A stretch of 64,000 nucleotides of DNA from Desmospora profundinema (GCF_031454155.1 NZ_JAVDQG010000003.1:124001-188000), one strand, 5' to 3'; shown: positions 46,080-56,671, counted from the first letter of the stretch. Notes: a model not told the origin generated them from the letters alone. Numbers and translations are program-made.

Positions 46080-47045
46080 ATGGAACGTAGTTTGACATTG
46101 GAGTTGGTGCGGGTGACGGAGGCTGCTGCTGTGGCTTCCGGCCGTTGGATGGGTTTTGGAAAAAAGGAAGAGGCGGATGAAGCGGCCACATCGGCCATGC
46201 GAAAGGTGTTTGATACCATCCCGATGCGGGGGACCGTAGTGATCGGCGAAGGAGAGATGGACGAGGCTCCGATGCTCTACATTGGAGAACGGTTGGGGCT
46301 GGGCTACCTCCCCGAGGTGGATGTGGCGGTCGACCCGTTGGAAGGAACGAACATTGTAGCCAAAGGGTTGTGGAACGCCTTGTCGGTAGTGGCGGTGGCC
46401 GAGCGCGGAAATCTGCTGCATGCCCCTGACATGTACATGGATAAATTGGCGGTTGGTCCGGAAGCGGTCGGTCAGGTGGACATCGAAGCTCCTGTGGAAG
46501 ATAATCTGGTCGCTGTTGCTCGCGCGTTGGGCAAAGATGTGAATGATCTGGTGGTGGTCGTGCTGGACCGGCCCCGTCATGCCCGGATCATTGAGGATGT
46601 CCGACGGACGGGTGCCCGTATCAAGTTGATTCCGGACGGAGATGTGGCTGCTGCAATCAACACGGCCTTTCCTGATACAGGGGTGGATCTGTTGCTCGGT
46701 TCTGGTGGAGCCCCCGAAGGCGTGTTGGCGGCTGTTGCCCTCAAATGTCTGGGTGGAGAAATCCAAGGAAAACTGCTCCCGGAAAATGAGGAGCAAACCA
46801 GACGTTGCAAGGAAATGGGCATCGAAGATCCCGGACGAATCCTGACCATGGACGATTTGGTCAAGGGAGATGATGCAATCTTTGCGGCCACAGGCGTTAC
46901 CGACGGGGAATTATTGCGCGGAGTGCGCTACAAAGGAACCGTTGCAACGACTCATTCCATTGTGATGCGGGCTAAGACAGGGACGGTTCGCTTTATCGAC
47001 GGAAAGCACCGGTTGGAGAAGAAACCTCACTTGGTGTTGGAATAA
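46080..47045 (+). CDS. glpX: Fructose-1,6-bisphosphatase class II
   Basis: 321 residues from ATG 46080 after GGGAGGG. GlpX signatures: [38 protein letters not shown] and [13 protein letters not shown] (metal and phosphate binding), then [20 protein letters not shown]. Gluconeogenic phosphatase. Same position as in Bacillus, between murA and rho. Confidence 0.96.
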   Translation: MERSLTLELVRVTEAAAVASGRWMGFGKKEEADEAATSAMRKVFDTIPMRGTVVIGEGEMDEAPMLYIGERLGLGYLPEVDVAVDPLEGTNIVAKGLWNALSVVAVAERGNLLHAPDMYMDKLAVGPEAVGQVDIEAPVEDNLVAVARALGKDVNDLVVVVLDRPRHARIIEDVRRTGARIKLIPDGDVAAAINTAFPDTGVDLLLGSGGAPEGVLAAVALKCLGGEIQGKLLPENEEQTRRCKEMGIEDPGRILTMDDLVKGDDAIFAATGVTDGELLRGVRYKGTVATTHSIVMRAKTGTVRFIDGKHRLEKKPHLVLE

Positions 47046-47129
47046 GAAAGGACGGTTCCGGGCAGGCTGGGTAAGACCTATGCGTTGGAATCGTCGGCCA
47101 TCAATTAGGAAAGAACGTGTGGTGAAGAT

Positions 47130-48395
47130 ATGGAGATTTCATTGAGTGATCTGGAACACCGGCGTTTGACGGACTTGTATAAGCTGGCTAAAGAGTATCA
47201 AATCCCTTATTACAGTCAGATGAAAAAGAAAGAGCTGATTTTTGCCATTCTGAAGGCGAAAGCAGAGCTTGCGGGGCTCCTGTTCATGGAAGGGGTATTG
47301 GATATTCTCCCGGAAGGGTACGGATTCCTGCGCCCCATCAATTATTTGCCTTCCTCAGAAGATATTTATATCTCGGCTTCTCAGATTCGACGCTTTGATC
47401 TGCGCCAGGGGGATTTGGTATCGGGAAAAGTTCGGCCTCCCAAAGAGAATGAACGCTATTTTGGACTCCTTCACGTGGAAGCGGTCAACGGACAGGACCC
47501 TGATTCGGCTGCAGAACGCCTTCACTTCCCTGCGCTTACTCCCCTTTATCCCCAGGAACGCCTCACCTTGGAGACGAACCCGAAACAATTGTCGACCCGC
47601 ATCATGGATTTGGCAGCTCCCGTAGGATTAGGGCAGCGCGGCTTGATCGTCGCCCAGCCTAAAGCCGGAAAAACGATGTTATTAAAAGAGGTTGCTAACA
47701 GTATCACCACCAACCACCCCCATATCGATCTGTTTGTGTTGTTAATCGATGAACGTCCGGAAGAAGTGACCGACATGCAGCGCTCGGTCAAAGGAGAAGT
47801 GGTTAGTTCCACCTTTGATGAAATGCCGGAAAACCATATTAAAGTGGCAGAGTTGGTGTTGCAGCGTGCCGAAAGGCTGGTGGAACACAAACGGGATGTC
47901 GTGATCCTGCTGGACAGCATCACCCGCTTGGCCCGGGCTTACAACCTGGTGATTCCGCCAAGTGGGCGTACGTTGTCCGGTGGAATCGACCCGGCCGCCT
48001 TTCATCGTCCGAAGCGCTTCTTCGGTGCGGCTCGCAATATCGAGGAAGGGGGAAGCCTTACCATTTTGGCTACCGCTTTGGTGGAGACGGGTTCCCGCAT
48101 GGATGATGTGATCTATGAAGAGTTTAAAGGTACTGGAAATCTGGAGTTGCACTTGGATCGCAAGTTGTCCGAGCGTCGGATTTTTCCTGCGATTGATATT
48201 CGACGCTCCGGAACGCGGAGGGAGGAATTACTGCTCTCCCAAGAAGAGCTGGATAAATTGTGGACGCTTCGAAAATCCTTGAACGAAGGGGTGGAGTACA
48301 CGGAGTCGTTCCTGCGCAAGCTGGCTGAAACCCGCAACAACCAAGAATTTCTGGCTACACTGGAAACCCCCGCTCGACGGTCATCGACCGCGTGA
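47130..48395 (+). CDS. rho: Transcription termination factor Rho
   Basis: 421 residues. The N-terminal RNA-binding domain includes [20 protein letters not shown] and [20 protein letters not shown]; Walker A is [11 protein letters not shown], and Walker B and Q-loop segments lie in [17 protein letters not shown] and [14 protein letters not shown]. Hexameric RNA-dependent ATPase. No strong ribosome site is seen before ATG 47130 (only GTGAAG). Confidence 0.97.
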   Translation: MEISLSDLEHRRLTDLYKLAKEYQIPYYSQMKKKELIFAILKAKAELAGLLFMEGVLDILPEGYGFLRPINYLPSSEDIYISASQIRRFDLRQGDLVSGKVRPPKENERYFGLLHVEAVNGQDPDSAAERLHFPALTPLYPQERLTLETNPKQLSTRIMDLAAPVGLGQRGLIVAQPKAGKTMLLKEVANSITTNHPHIDLFVLLIDERPEEVTDMQRSVKGEVVSSTFDEMPENHIKVAELVLQRAERLVEHKRDVVILLDSITRLARAYNLVIPPSGRTLSGGIDPAAFHRPKRFFGAARNIEEGGSLTILATALVETGSRMDDVIYEEFKGTGNLELHLDRKLSERRIFPAIDIRRSGTRREELLLSQEELDKLWTLRKSLNEGVEYTESFLRKLAETRNNQEFLATLETPARRSSTA

Positions 48396-48490
48396 ATGCG
48401 GGTACGGGACATACAAACGGATTCCTTCGCATAGAATGGGGCAGGGAAAGGGCATGCAACCCGACCCCAAACTAGGCGCGAGGTGGTGTG

Positions 48491-49507
48491 ATGTCAAAGA
48501 ACGGCAGTAAATGGGCATTCACTTCTCTGTCGGTATGTACAGCGTCGGCTTCCGTTGTGGTTGGTGGGACTCACGGATCGGCTGAGGCGGCGGAACCAGC
48601 TTTGCAGCCCCCCGTTTCCGACTTGCAGAAGGAACGGGTCGCTCATCAGGTGGTGTATCAATATTTAAATCCGATTTCATCAGTGGCCGATGGCAATTTG
48701 GCGGTGGAGACCGAAAAAAAACCGTTGATGGTTGAGGTGAAGCCGGGAGAAACGCTGTATCAAATCGGCCGTGAATATGGTGTTCCCGATGAAACGTTGG
48801 CACGCTATAATGACATTTCCGATCCCCGCCTGCTCCAGAGCGGCAGCAAAATTAAGATTCCGGTCGTGATGGAGCGAATTCGGGTAAAGGAAGGAGACAC
48901 CCTTGAGTCTATTGCCGAACACCACGATGTAGGCGAAATAGCATTGAAAAAAGCCAATCCTGATCTCAAGCTGGCGGAAGATCTTTATGTAGGTCAGATT
49001 CTGACGATTCCTCAGGCTTATGAACCCGAACTGAAAGAAGAGCCGAAGCAGGAATCGGTCCAAACCGTAACGCTGTCCCGCAAAGGGCAGACCTCCCTTT
49101 CCTCTTCCGGGACACAGTCCCAAAACCGGCAGAGTATTCGTTTTCAGTGGCCAGTCACAGGCCAGATCACCAGCGGTTACGGCTGGAGAAACGGCAGCAT
49201 GCATACGGGGATCGACATCTGGAATCAACAACGGGAAAATAATGTGATCAAGGCGGCTAAAGGCGGAACTGTGGTCCGGGCGGGTTATGCCGGGGGATAC
49301 GGCAACTTGGTGGTACTGGATCATGGAGAAGGGTGGACCACTTACTACGCTCATTTGAGTCGAATCACGGTTGCCAAAGGCAATCGGGTGGAACAGGGGA
49401 GCGGGTTGGGATATATGGGTTCCACCGGGAATTCCACAGGGGTTCACCTTCATTTTGAGGTTCGGAAAAATGATCAGCCGATGAATCCGTTAAACGTCCT
49501 TCCTTAA
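48491..49507 (+). CDS. Secreted M23 peptidase with two LysM domains
   Basis: 338 residues from ATG 48491. An N-terminal signal-like segment (FTSLSVCTASASVVVGG), LysM 1 near 85-130 (VKPGETLYQIGREYGVP), LysM 2 near 133-178 (VKEGDTLESIAEHHDVG), a linker, and a lysostaphin-type zinc domain (GYGWRNGSMHTGIDIW, YYAHLSRITVAKGNRV, GVHLHFEVR) with HxxxD and HxH ligands. Likely a cell-wall endopeptidase in growth or sporulation. Lies between rho and rpmE. Confidence 0.92.
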   Translation: MSKNGSKWAFTSLSVCTASASVVVGGTHGSAEAAEPALQPPVSDLQKERVAHQVVYQYLNPISSVADGNLAVETEKKPLMVEVKPGETLYQIGREYGVPDETLARYNDISDPRLLQSGSKIKIPVVMERIRVKEGDTLESIAEHHDVGEIALKKANPDLKLAEDLYVGQILTIPQAYEPELKEEPKQESVQTVTLSRKGQTSLSSSGTQSQNRQSIRFQWPVTGQITSGYGWRNGSMHTGIDIWNQQRENNVIKAAKGGTVVRAGYAGGYGNLVVLDHGEGWTTYYAHLSRITVAKGNRVEQGSGLGYMGSTGNSTGVHLHFEVRKNDQPMNPLNVLP

Positions 49508-49656
49508 AATAGAGGCACTTATTTCTAACTTCATGAGAATGCGGAAAAGGCCTCTTTCCCTCCTCTTGCGATGAAAGCCTGAACATGCTATAATGTCAAA
49601 GTGTTTGCATTGAAGCGTGTCTGGGTACGGACCGGATGGAAAAGAGGTGAGGTTTG

Positions 49657-49854
49657 ATGAAAGCGGCGATTCATCCCGAGTACAAGAAAACCACTGTCAC
49701 CTGCGCATGTGGCAACACGTTTGAGACCGGGTCGACCAAAGAAAACCTGCGCGTGGATATCTGCTCCGCATGCCATCCCTTTTTCACCGGGAAACAAAAA
49801 TTGGTCAGCGCAGGCGGTCGAGTGGATCGGTTCAAGAAGAAATACAATCTGTGA
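49657..49854 (+). CDS. rpmE: Ribosomal protein bL31 (zinc-binding form)
   Basis: 65 residues from ATG 49657 behind AGAGGTGAGG. The four cysteines of the C+ form are present (TCACGNTFE and ICSACHPFF), with the usual ending [10 protein letters not shown]. Part of the 50S subunit; the zinc form is the housekeeping version. Confidence 0.96.
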   Translation: MKAAIHPEYKKTTVTCACGNTFETGSTKENLRVDICSACHPFFTGKQKLVSAGGRVDRFKKKYNL

Positions 49855-49887
49855 TCATTCAGATAGATCGTGGAAAAGAAAAACGAC

Positions 49888-49920
49888 AGGCAAGCGAGGG
49901 ACGCCATCGCTTGCCTTTCT
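49888..49920. terminator. Terminator after rpmE
   Basis: AGGCAAGCGA and TCGCTTGCCT with a TTCT run. A further small hairpin, GAGGGTT / AACCCTC, lies at 49963-49986 ahead of tdk. Confidence 0.8.
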
Positions 49921-50058
49921 CTGTTTGACCGCATGGAGGAGCATGATAAACATCCGATCATGAGGGTTTATCCCTTAACCCTCAAACGGTGAAGGTGATA
50001 CAATATCGTTTGAGAAGATTCCTATACATACAATCGGGATACGGGGGAATCATGAAAA

Positions 50059-50667
50059 ATGAATGATCGTCTTTCGGACGGATGGATCGAAGTTATCTGT
50101 GGAGGAATGTTTTCCGGAAAGAGCGAGGAGTTGATCCGGCGCATTCGCCGGGCCCGCATTGCCAAGCAGGAAGTGATGGTGTTTAAACCCCGGATCGATG
50201 ATCGTTACCTTCGGGGTGCGATTTCCTCTCATAATGGTGTACATACGGAAGCGATATCCATTGAGCATGCGACTGAAATTCTTTCACATGTAGAAAACGG
50301 GCCTGATGTGGTGGCAGTGGACGAGGTGCAGTTTTTTGACGATTCCGTGGTGGAAGTGGCTCAAAGTTTGGCCGATCGGGGCATCCGGGTGATCTGTGCC
50401 GGGTTGGACCAGGATTTTCGCGGACGCCCATTTGGTCCCACCCCGATTCTGATGGCCGTAGCGGAATATGTAACCAAATTGCAAGCGATCTGTCTGAGGT
50501 GCGGAGGGGCGGCCAGCCGTACCCAACGGTTGATTGATGGTCGGCCGGCGGCGGAGGATCAACCGGTAATTCAAGTGGGGGCTTCCGAACAGTACGAAGC
50601 CCGCTGTCGCCATTGTCATGAGGTGACGCAACGGGAAACATTGCCGAAGAGTTTTGCACCTTCTTGA
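50059..50667 (+). CDS. tdk: Thymidine kinase
   Basis: 202 residues. The P-loop is [18 protein letters not shown], the DEVQFFD Walker B-like segment contains the catalytic Glu region, [15 protein letters not shown] is the lasso region, and a zinc-binding set CLRCGG and CRHCHE is present. Salvages thymidine to dTMP. Usual place between rpmE and prfA. Confidence 0.97.
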   Translation: MNDRLSDGWIEVICGGMFSGKSEELIRRIRRARIAKQEVMVFKPRIDDRYLRGAISSHNGVHTEAISIEHATEILSHVENGPDVVAVDEVQFFDDSVVEVAQSLADRGIRVICAGLDQDFRGRPFGPTPILMAVAEYVTKLQAICLRCGGAASRTQRLIDGRPAAEDQPVIQVGASEQYEARCRHCHEVTQRETLPKSFAPS

Positions 50668-50697
50668 CGCAAACTAAGGTCAGGGAGGTGTTTCTTT

Positions 50698-51210
50698 TTG
50701 TTCCTTCGTTGGTTACGGGGGACCGGTTTGGTGTTGGCGGTTTGCTGTTTGTCTGCCGCATGTGCTCCCGCCATAAACCAGGGAGGCATGGAAACGCAGA
50801 TGGACGGGCATGAACCGGATCGGGCCACCTATCGGTTTGAGAGAGGGTCCTACCGTTATTTCCAGGATAATCATGAATTCGGTTTGAGAAACGCCAATCC
50901 CAACCTGGCTGTGGGAGAATGGCGAACCCCCTCTGATCCTCCCGACTCTGTTGACCGGCGGCGGATTCGCCGATCGGCCATGACCATTGACGGGGTTCGG
51001 GACGTGGATGTTGAGATATTGGGGGGACATGTAGGGGTGAAGGTGGTGCCTCAACAGGGTTATCCCGAATCCCGGTATGAGGAGTTGCAGGAAAAAGTGT
51101 TGCGGCGAATCAGTTATGAGATGCCTCGTTATGAAGTAAGGGTACGGGTTGGATGGAGTAAATGGAACCCGTTGAGCCATTTCCCTCCTTTTAGAAACCA
51201 TGCTGGATAA
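50698..51210 (+). CDS. Sporulation-type lipoprotein (YhcN/YlaJ-like)
   Basis: 170 residues from TTG 50698, after GGGAGG. The lipobox is LSAAC. The mature part has IRRSAMTIDGVRDVDVEILG followed by a short beta segment and KVLRRISYEM, similar to YhcN/YlaJ sporulation lipoproteins in which a BON-like domain follows. The match is by layout only; function unknown. Single gene after tdk. Confidence 0.65.
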   Translation: MFLRWLRGTGLVLAVCCLSAACAPAINQGGMETQMDGHEPDRATYRFERGSYRYFQDNHEFGLRNANPNLAVGEWRTPSDPPDSVDRRRIRRSAMTIDGVRDVDVEILGGHVGVKVVPQQGYPESRYEELQEKVLRRISYEMPRYEVRVRVGWSKWNPLSHFPPFRNHAG

Positions 51211-51213
51211 AAC

Positions 51214-51246
51214 AAAGCTGGAGCCCATTTCGGCTCCAGCTTTGTC
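51214..51246. terminator. Hairpin after the lipoprotein gene
   Basis: AAAGCTGGAGCC-catttc-GGCTCCAGCTTT, with little T-run. Confidence 0.65.
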
Positions 51247-51261
51247 ATGTGAATCGATTCC

Positions 51262-51425
51262 CGCTCTGGGACGCGTTCGCTTCCGGTCTCGCTATGTACT
51301 CACCAGAGTACAAGTCTCGCCTGGGTCACTTTCGTTCCCCGGTCTCACTATGCGCTTTTTGCAACGAAACGCCATACCGATCCGGGCTCTTGCTCGACAA
51401 TGGTTCAGTCACTCTGTTCCCAGTT
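51262..51425. repeat. Family B repeat, partial copy B3 with doubled nested module
   Basis: GGTCTCGCTATG (about 51291-51302) and GGTCTCACTATGCGC (about 51342-51356) lie either side of GAGTACAAGTCTCGCCTGGG. This is followed by TTTTTGCAACGAAACGCCAT and ACCGATCCGGG, the right half of a family B element. The left arm is missing. Confidence 0.65.
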
Positions 51426-51442
51426 TTCGCTATGAAATCTTA

Positions 51443-52495
51443 TCACCCGCCCAGATAAACCAGTACGCCCAAGGACATATTGTATACAGCATGAACGATC
51501 ATGGCGGTGGTTGTATTGTGCCGGATCCGGATCAAGCCGAGAGCGAGTCCCACGAAAAAAACGACTAAGGTGGAGAGGCTCAATCCGTAATTGCTGTGAA
51601 CGACAGTAAACAGAACCGTGGTTAACAGCAAACCAAAACGGGGCTGTAATGCTCCCCGAAACAAGGCTTCCTCGCCCAAAGCGGCAGACAGCCCCAGTGT
51701 GAGGATACCCAATACGGAACCAAACAGCGGCGCAAGCAACTGTTCTGTCAACTGATCCACAGTGGGGTCGATGGGAAATCCGAGCCATTCGCCCAAATAG
51801 CTGGCGCCATGGGCGAAAAGGACCAATCCGAATCCGGCCAGGATGCCCATTCCCCACTGTCTTCCGGTGGGCCGTTCCAATCCCAACCGTTGAAACGCTT
51901 GACGCCAATCACGGCGGGTAAGCCACCCCACTCCGATCAGAGCCAAGGCAAAAAAGGTGAGCTGTTGCGCCCATAGTGTCGGGATCGATGTCGCCTGTTC
52001 CAAACCTTCGGTATTGGCCAATGTTTCGAGCCCAACGGACAGTGTGAAGAAAAAGTTTACCCAGATAAACATGCTTGCGATTAAAGCGAACGTATGGACC
52101 GGGTTGTCCGCATCCAGGGGCAAGGGTTTTGTCAGTAGCCTCCGGATTGCGGGAATTTGCAATAGGAATCCGCCGAGAGCAGGAACTGCCAAACTGAGTC
52201 CAATAAGGACGGCATTTTCCAATATGCCCATGGCCATGCGGGCTTCTTCCTCGCTGATTCCCGGCATCTCGCCGGGTTGAGCGGAACCGGCCAACAAACC
52301 TAAGAGCATTAACAGCACTCCGCCCATCAACATCAGGGCAAACGAGATCGCCAAAATAACATGCGCTGTGATGGACCACCCTTGACCTGCATTCGGCTCA
52401 CCGCTTTGAACCCGGGCCTGCTGTGTTAAGTTGGCAAAAAGCATTAACAAAATGATGGGTGCAAACATCAACACGACAAATATGATTTCCACCAT
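51443..52495 (-). CDS. CPBP-family intramembrane glutamic protease
   Basis: 350 residues with about eight membrane spans. The conserved motifs are EEALFRG (Glu-Glu and Arg), FTVVHSNYG and MIVHAVYNMSLG, matching the CAAX/CPBP (Rce1-like) protease family. In bacteria these may process peptides or protect against self-made bacteriocins. Minus strand, between repeat clusters and without co-directional neighbours. The ATG at 52495 has a plausible upstream AGGAGACG. Confidence 0.88.
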   Translation of the reverse strand: MVEIIFVVLMFAPIILLMLFANLTQQARVQSGEPNAGQGWSITAHVILAISFALMLMGGVLLMLLGLLAGSAQPGEMPGISEEEARMAMGILENAVLIGLSLAVPALGGFLLQIPAIRRLLTKPLPLDADNPVHTFALIASMFIWVNFFFTLSVGLETLANTEGLEQATSIPTLWAQQLTFFALALIGVGWLTRRDWRQAFQRLGLERPTGRQWGMGILAGFGLVLFAHGASYLGEWLGFPIDPTVDQLTEQLLAPLFGSVLGILTLGLSAALGEEALFRGALQPRFGLLLTTVLFTVVHSNYGLSLSTLVVFFVGLALGLIRIRHNTTTAMIVHAVYNMSLGVLVYLGG

Positions 52496-52559
52496 TAAGC
52501 AACACGTCTCCTTATGGCCAAAAGATTAAATCCTTCGGCTGATCTTAGGTGTCTGAAAA

Positions 52560-52683
52560 ATCCGTAGCGCGAGGTCCCGGGTCGGTATGGATGTCTTCGT
52601 TTCGTTGCAAAAAGCGCAAAGGCGAACCAAAAGGCATACCGACCCTCCCTTCTTACTCACGGAAGTTTGAATGACCAGACAGT
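52560..52683 (-). repeat. Family B repeat, copy B4, complete and without nested module
   Basis: GGGTCGGTATG (52579-52589) and CATACCGACCC (52635-52645) are perfect inverses around TTCGTTTCGTTGCAAAAAGC. The outer flank on the minus strand (GTCTGGTCATTCAAACTTCC then GTGAG) matches copies B2 and B6. Confidence 0.8.
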
Positions 52684-52691
52684 CCCTAGTT

Positions 52692-52878
52692 CCCTTCCCT
52701 TCTACCCATATCAATCATGTTTTCGTGAGGGAGGTTTGGCAATCCTGTGGAGTCGACTATGCCACTATAGCGAGACCGGGAACAAAGTGACCAGTACATG
52801 AAGCGAAGACGGAAAACCAAACCGACTGATCGTCAGCGTCCAGGCACAAGAAAAAACAAATCTTAAGTTAAAGGGGCA
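52692..52878. mobile_element. Family A repeat, copy A3, with nested module
   Basis: Same layout as the element at 21712: CCCTTCTACCCATATCAATC, the GAGGGAGGTTTGG left arm (with changes), TGGAGTCGACTATGCCAC, a nested TAGCGAGACCGGGAACAAAG insert, then AAGCGAAGACGGAAAACC and an AAGGGGCAT right end. It lies in the 604-base gap 52496-53099 with copy B4 and the prfA leader; no gene is seen there. Confidence 0.7.
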
Positions 52879-53099
52879 TAAAAGGCTGGGAGTGTTGCGG
52901 CTCACTGGTTCGATTTTACCATTTTGTCCATGAACTTCCCACGGGGAAAACCAAATCCCTCTTTTTCTTTTTCCCATTTCCCGGGAAATGGCCTTCATCT
53001 TTTTGACGGGTTGTCGGGTGTCGCCTATAATAGTACTGTTATCCAGTCTGTACCGGTAAATACCGGAACCGGTGGAAAAGAGAGTGGGAGTGAAGCGGT

Positions 53100-54164
53100 G
53101 TGCTGGAGCGTTTAGAATCCATCCGGGAACGTTATCAAGAGCTGAATCGGTTGCTGAGCGATCCAAGTGTGATTGCCGATGCGGACCAACTGCGGAAATA
53201 TTCTAAAGAACAAGCGGATCTGGGGCCCAAGGTGGAGGCTTACCTGGAATACAAAAACATCTTAAAGCAGCTGGAGGATGCCAAATCGATGCAGGCTGAG
53301 GAATCCGATCCGGAGTTGCTGGAAATGGTGAAAGCGGAGCTGGATGATTTAATCCGGAAAAAGAAAGAGATGGAAGATCGGATGAAAGTCCTGTTGCTGC
53401 CCAAAGATCCCAACGATGATAAGAACGTGATCGTGGAGGTGAGAGGGGCTGCTGGGGGGGAAGAAGCGGCGCTGTTTGCAGCCAGTTTGTATCGAATGTA
53501 TGCCCGCTACAGTGAACGCCGGGGATGGAAGGCGGAGATTTTGGATGCTAACACCACCGGCTTGGGTGGATTCAAGGAAGTGATTTTTTCCGTCAAGGGA
53601 CAGGGAGCATTCAGCCGGTTGAAGTTTGAAAGCGGAGCCCACCGCGTACAACGGGTGCCGGCTACGGAATCCGGCGGGCGCATTCACACTTCTACCGCGA
53701 CGGTTGCTGTGTTGCCGGAAGCGGAAGAAGTCGAAGTGCAAATCCATGATAAGGATTTGCGAATCGATACCTTTTGCTCCAGCGGTCCCGGAGGACAAAG
53801 TGTTAACACGACTCAATCGGCGGTTCGCATCACTCATCTGCCCAGTGGAATTGTCGTTTCTTGCCAGGATGAGAAATCACAGATAAAAAATAAGGAAAAA
53901 GCGATGCGTGTCTTGCGAGCCCGTCTGTTGGACAAAACTCGGCAAGAGGAGAACGCCAAAGTAGCCGATGCCCGAAAAAGTCAGGTTGGAACCGGGGATC
54001 GAAGTGAACGGATTCGAACGTACAATTTCCCCCAAAGCCGGGTTACGGATCACCGGATCGGATTGACACTGCACAAACTGGACTTGGTGTTGGATGGGGA
54101 ATTGGATGAGATTATCGATGCGTTGACGATGCAGGAGCAGGCGGAGTTATTGCAAGCGGAGTGA
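53100..54164 (+). CDS. prfA: Peptide chain release factor 1
   Basis: 354 residues from GTG 53100. The GGQ loop is [17 protein letters not shown] at about 231-233, and the stop-codon recognition motif reads PAT in [15 protein letters not shown], as in RF1 (PxT) rather than RF2 (SPF). Releases peptides at UAA and UAG. Just upstream of prmC, which methylates its glutamine. Confidence 0.97.
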   Translation: MLERLESIRERYQELNRLLSDPSVIADADQLRKYSKEQADLGPKVEAYLEYKNILKQLEDAKSMQAEESDPELLEMVKAELDDLIRKKKEMEDRMKVLLLPKDPNDDKNVIVEVRGAAGGEEAALFAASLYRMYARYSERRGWKAEILDANTTGLGGFKEVIFSVKGQGAFSRLKFESGAHRVQRVPATESGGRIHTSTATVAVLPEAEEVEVQIHDKDLRIDTFCSSGPGGQSVNTTQSAVRITHLPSGIVVSCQDEKSQIKNKEKAMRVLRARLLDKTRQEENAKVADARKSQVGTGDRSERIRTYNFPQSRVTDHRIGLTLHKLDLVLDGELDEIIDALTMQEQAELLQAE

Positions 54165-54207
54165 TTACCCCGTGTTGGAGCAGATGGTTCAATCGTCGTT
54201 TTTTATT

Positions 54208-54232
54208 AAACCCGGGGGAACCCGGGTTTGTT
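54208..54232 (+). terminator. Hairpin after prfA
   Basis: AAACCCGGG-ggaa-CCCGGGTTT followed by GTTTC. Confidence 0.65.
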
Positions 54233-54239
54233 TCATGAT

Positions 54240-54300
54240 AAACATACTTACGAAGACAGCCATACCAACCCGGGACTTCGCCCTGCGGGTTGTTCAGATA
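54240..54300 (+). repeat. Family B repeat, right-half fragment B5
   Basis: CGAAGACAGCCATACCAACC and CGGGACTTCGC match the right arm and flank of B2. The left arm is absent. It sits between the prfA hairpin and prmC. Confidence 0.6.
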
Positions 54301-54346
54301 TGGCCTAGTCAGCAACCTTGAGTGTTTTGATGGAAGGGGTGAATGG

Positions 54347-55246
54347 ATGACGGCTCGTGATTATTCGTTAAACAGCTTGTATCGGGACTTGGGACAACAG
54401 TTAAAACGTGCCGGGGTGGACAGCCCGTTGTTTGCGGCGGAGTGGATCTTGCGCTCGGTATTGGGATGGGATCGGTCGCGCTTTTTCATGGAGATGGACT
54501 CCTCCGTACCGGAATCGGTACGCCTGCAGGCGGAAAAATGGGTACATGCCCACAGCCGTGGTATTCCCATTCAATATTTGACCGGAGAACAGGAGTTTTT
54601 CGGACGATCCTTTTGGGTTAACCCGTCTGTCTTGATTCCCCGACCGGAGACGGAGGAGTTGGTGGAAACACTCTTCTCTGCGGCGGACTCCATCTGGGAA
54701 AATCGGTCACTTCAGGTGGCGGATCTGGGCTCCGGGAGCGGTGCCGTAGCGGTTACATTGGCTGCGGAACGGCCGCATTGGCAGGTATATGCAGTCGATG
54801 TATCCCCTGAAGCAGCGGCGGTCACCAAACGGAATGCGAAACGGCATGGTGTACGGGAGAGGATGCGGTTCCTGCAGGGGGATTGGCTGAAGCCGCTGGT
54901 GGAGAAGAAGTGGGAAGTGGACATTCTGGTGTCCAATCCGCCTTATATCCCTTCGGAGGAGATCGACGGATTAGAGACGGGGGTGAAGGATTATGAACCC
55001 CGTTTGGCACTGGACGGCGGAGCGGACGGGCTTACCCCGTATCGATCCATTGCCGATGATCTGGGAAAAGTGCTGAGGGATCCGGGTTTGGTCGCTTTTG
55101 AGATCGGAGTGGGCCAGGGAGAGGACGTAGTGGGCATACTGAAGCAGCGCTGGTCATCGAATGCGGATACGCGGATTCTGTTGGATTTGGCCGGACGGGA
55201 GCGCATGGTGTTGGCCTCGAAGGGAAGATTGCCGGATTCCTTGTAA
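54347..55246 (+). CDS. prmC: Release factor glutamine methyltransferase
   Basis: 299 residues from ATG 54347 after AAGGGGTGA. SAM-binding motif VADLGSGSGAVAVTLA and the catalytic NPPY in LVSNPPYIPSEEI, with IQYLTGEQEFFGRSFWVNPS before them. Methylates the GGQ glutamine of release factors. Standard partner of prfA. Confidence 0.96.
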   Translation: MTARDYSLNSLYRDLGQQLKRAGVDSPLFAAEWILRSVLGWDRSRFFMEMDSSVPESVRLQAEKWVHAHSRGIPIQYLTGEQEFFGRSFWVNPSVLIPRPETEELVETLFSAADSIWENRSLQVADLGSGSGAVAVTLAAERPHWQVYAVDVSPEAAAVTKRNAKRHGVRERMRFLQGDWLKPLVEKKWEVDILVSNPPYIPSEEIDGLETGVKDYEPRLALDGGADGLTPYRSIADDLGKVLRDPGLVAFEIGVGQGEDVVGILKQRWSSNADTRILLDLAGRERMVLASKGRLPDSL

Positions 55247-55310
55247 AATAGGGTTAATCCCGGCACGGCCTGTCCATACTGGTGGATAGAACCGTTTAGG
55301 AGGTCTATCC

Positions 55311-56030
55311 ATGAAGGTTTGGACTTATCTTTCATTGGTGGGTTTGGCAGTAGCGTCGTTTGTCTGGATGGGGGTGACGGACGGAGGAATACCGGCAAGC
55401 CAAGCGTTTCTCCCCGTAGAGATGGAAGCACAGGGAGAGCAGGCGGTTCCAGATCGTGCCATTCGGTTGCGGATTCTGGCCAACAGTGATTCCCTGCAGG
55501 ATCAAGCACTGAAGCGGAATGTGCGTGATGCGGTGATCCGTGAAATGGACAACTGGTCTAAAAAACCCCGCTCAATCGAAGAGGCGCGCGACACCATCCA
55601 GAATGAACTCCCCCGCATCGAGCGATTGGCAAAAGAGACCCTGCGTGAACACGGCTCCAACCAAACCGTCAAGATTCAGTACGGAATGGTGCCTTTTCCC
55701 ACTAAGCTTTACGGGGATCAAGTCTATCCCGCAGGAGAGTATGAAGCGCTTCTGATTACGATTGGTGAAGGCAAAGGGGATAATTGGTGGTGTGTATTAT
55801 TCCCGCCGTTGTGTTTTGTGGATATGAGCAACGGTGATGCCGTTCCTGAATCGGAATCCGCCTTGTCCGCTCAAGCGATGGCTTCGAATCAAGCTTGGGC
55901 CGCACCCAACAAAAGAGCGGAGTCCGTGGTGGCCGAAAAAAACGCCCATGGTGAAACGGAAGTGGAGGTTCGCTGGTTTCTGCTGGAGTCCCTGGAGGGG
56001 TTTTTCTCTTCCCTGTTCGGAACCCGCTAA
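55311..56030 (+). CDS. spoIIR: Stage II sporulation protein R
   Basis: 239 residues. A signal peptide (YLSLVGLAVASFVWMGV) precedes the family hallmarks IRLRILANSDSLQDQALKRN, RDAVIREMDNW, YPAGEYEALLITIGEGKGDN and WWCVLFPPLCFVD. Secreted from the forespore, it triggers SpoIIGA to process pro-sigma-E. AGGAGG before the ATG. Same place as in B. subtilis, after prmC. Confidence 0.96.
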   Translation: MKVWTYLSLVGLAVASFVWMGVTDGGIPASQAFLPVEMEAQGEQAVPDRAIRLRILANSDSLQDQALKRNVRDAVIREMDNWSKKPRSIEEARDTIQNELPRIERLAKETLREHGSNQTVKIQYGMVPFPTKLYGDQVYPAGEYEALLITIGEGKGDNWWCVLFPPLCFVDMSNGDAVPESESALSAQAMASNQAWAAPNKRAESVVAEKNAHGETEVEVRWFLLESLEGFFSSLFGTR

Positions 56031-56115
56031 AAGTCCGGAGACCTGAGAAACGAAGGGACCCTGCCAAGCCTTCCGCTGTAAAATGCAGAGTGGTTACGAA
56101 ATCGTCAGCAACCTC

Positions 56116-56136
56116 ACCCGGGTAAACCGGGTTTTT
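56116..56136 (+). terminator. Short terminator after spoIIR
   Basis: ACCCGG-gtaaa-CCGGGT followed by TTTT. Confidence 0.65.
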
Positions 56137-56203
56137 CTTGTTCTATTTTCTTTTGTGTGCACATAGAGTGACAGAGAGAAAAACCTGCCCGGGAGGTGTT
56201 GGG

Positions 56204-56671
56204 ATGTTTGCTGTACGGAAGGCAACAGTAAAGGATGCCGATTGGATTACCAGCTTGTTGCGGAATGCCCAAATCAATGACCAAGGAGTGGACGAGCATC
56301 TGGAGCAGTTTCTGGTTGTGGAGGATTCCCGTGAACCCGGGACCCGGATTGGAACGGTGGGATTGGAGATATACCGAAATAAAGGATTATTGCGCTCGTT
56401 TGTGATGGAGAGCGGATCCTGGAATGCGACGACGGGTTTGGAGTTAATCGGTGTGGTTCTTGCTCATGCTCGTCGGTTGGAATTGGACGAAGTGTATCTG
56501 ATGACAAGTATTGCCCAGCCTATTTTTGAACATTTCGGGTTTGTTCTTGTCGATTGGGAGACGATCCCTGTAGAGATCCGTCAGTCGGATCACGCTCGGC
56601 GAGCGAAAGCGGAAGGAGGAGTGGCCATGGTGAACCGGCGTCTCTCCCGGCCGCGAAGCCCTGTGGTATGA
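56204..56671 (+). CDS. ywlB: GNAT acetyltransferase, YwlB-like
   Basis: 155 residues from ATG 56204 after GGAGG. GNAT layout: VRKATVKDADWITSLLRNAQ, LEQFLVVEDSREPGTRIGTV, then a helix with TGLELIGVVLAHARRLELDE and IFEHFGFVLVDWETIP. The glycine-rich motif A is reduced. Corresponds by position to B. subtilis YwlB, between spoIIR and ywlC; the substrate is unknown. Confidence 0.85.
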   Translation: MFAVRKATVKDADWITSLLRNAQINDQGVDEHLEQFLVVEDSREPGTRIGTVGLEIYRNKGLLRSFVMESGSWNATTGLELIGVVLAHARRLELDEVYLMTSIAQPIFEHFGFVLVDWETIPVEIRQSDHARRAKAEGGVAMVNRRLSRPRSPVV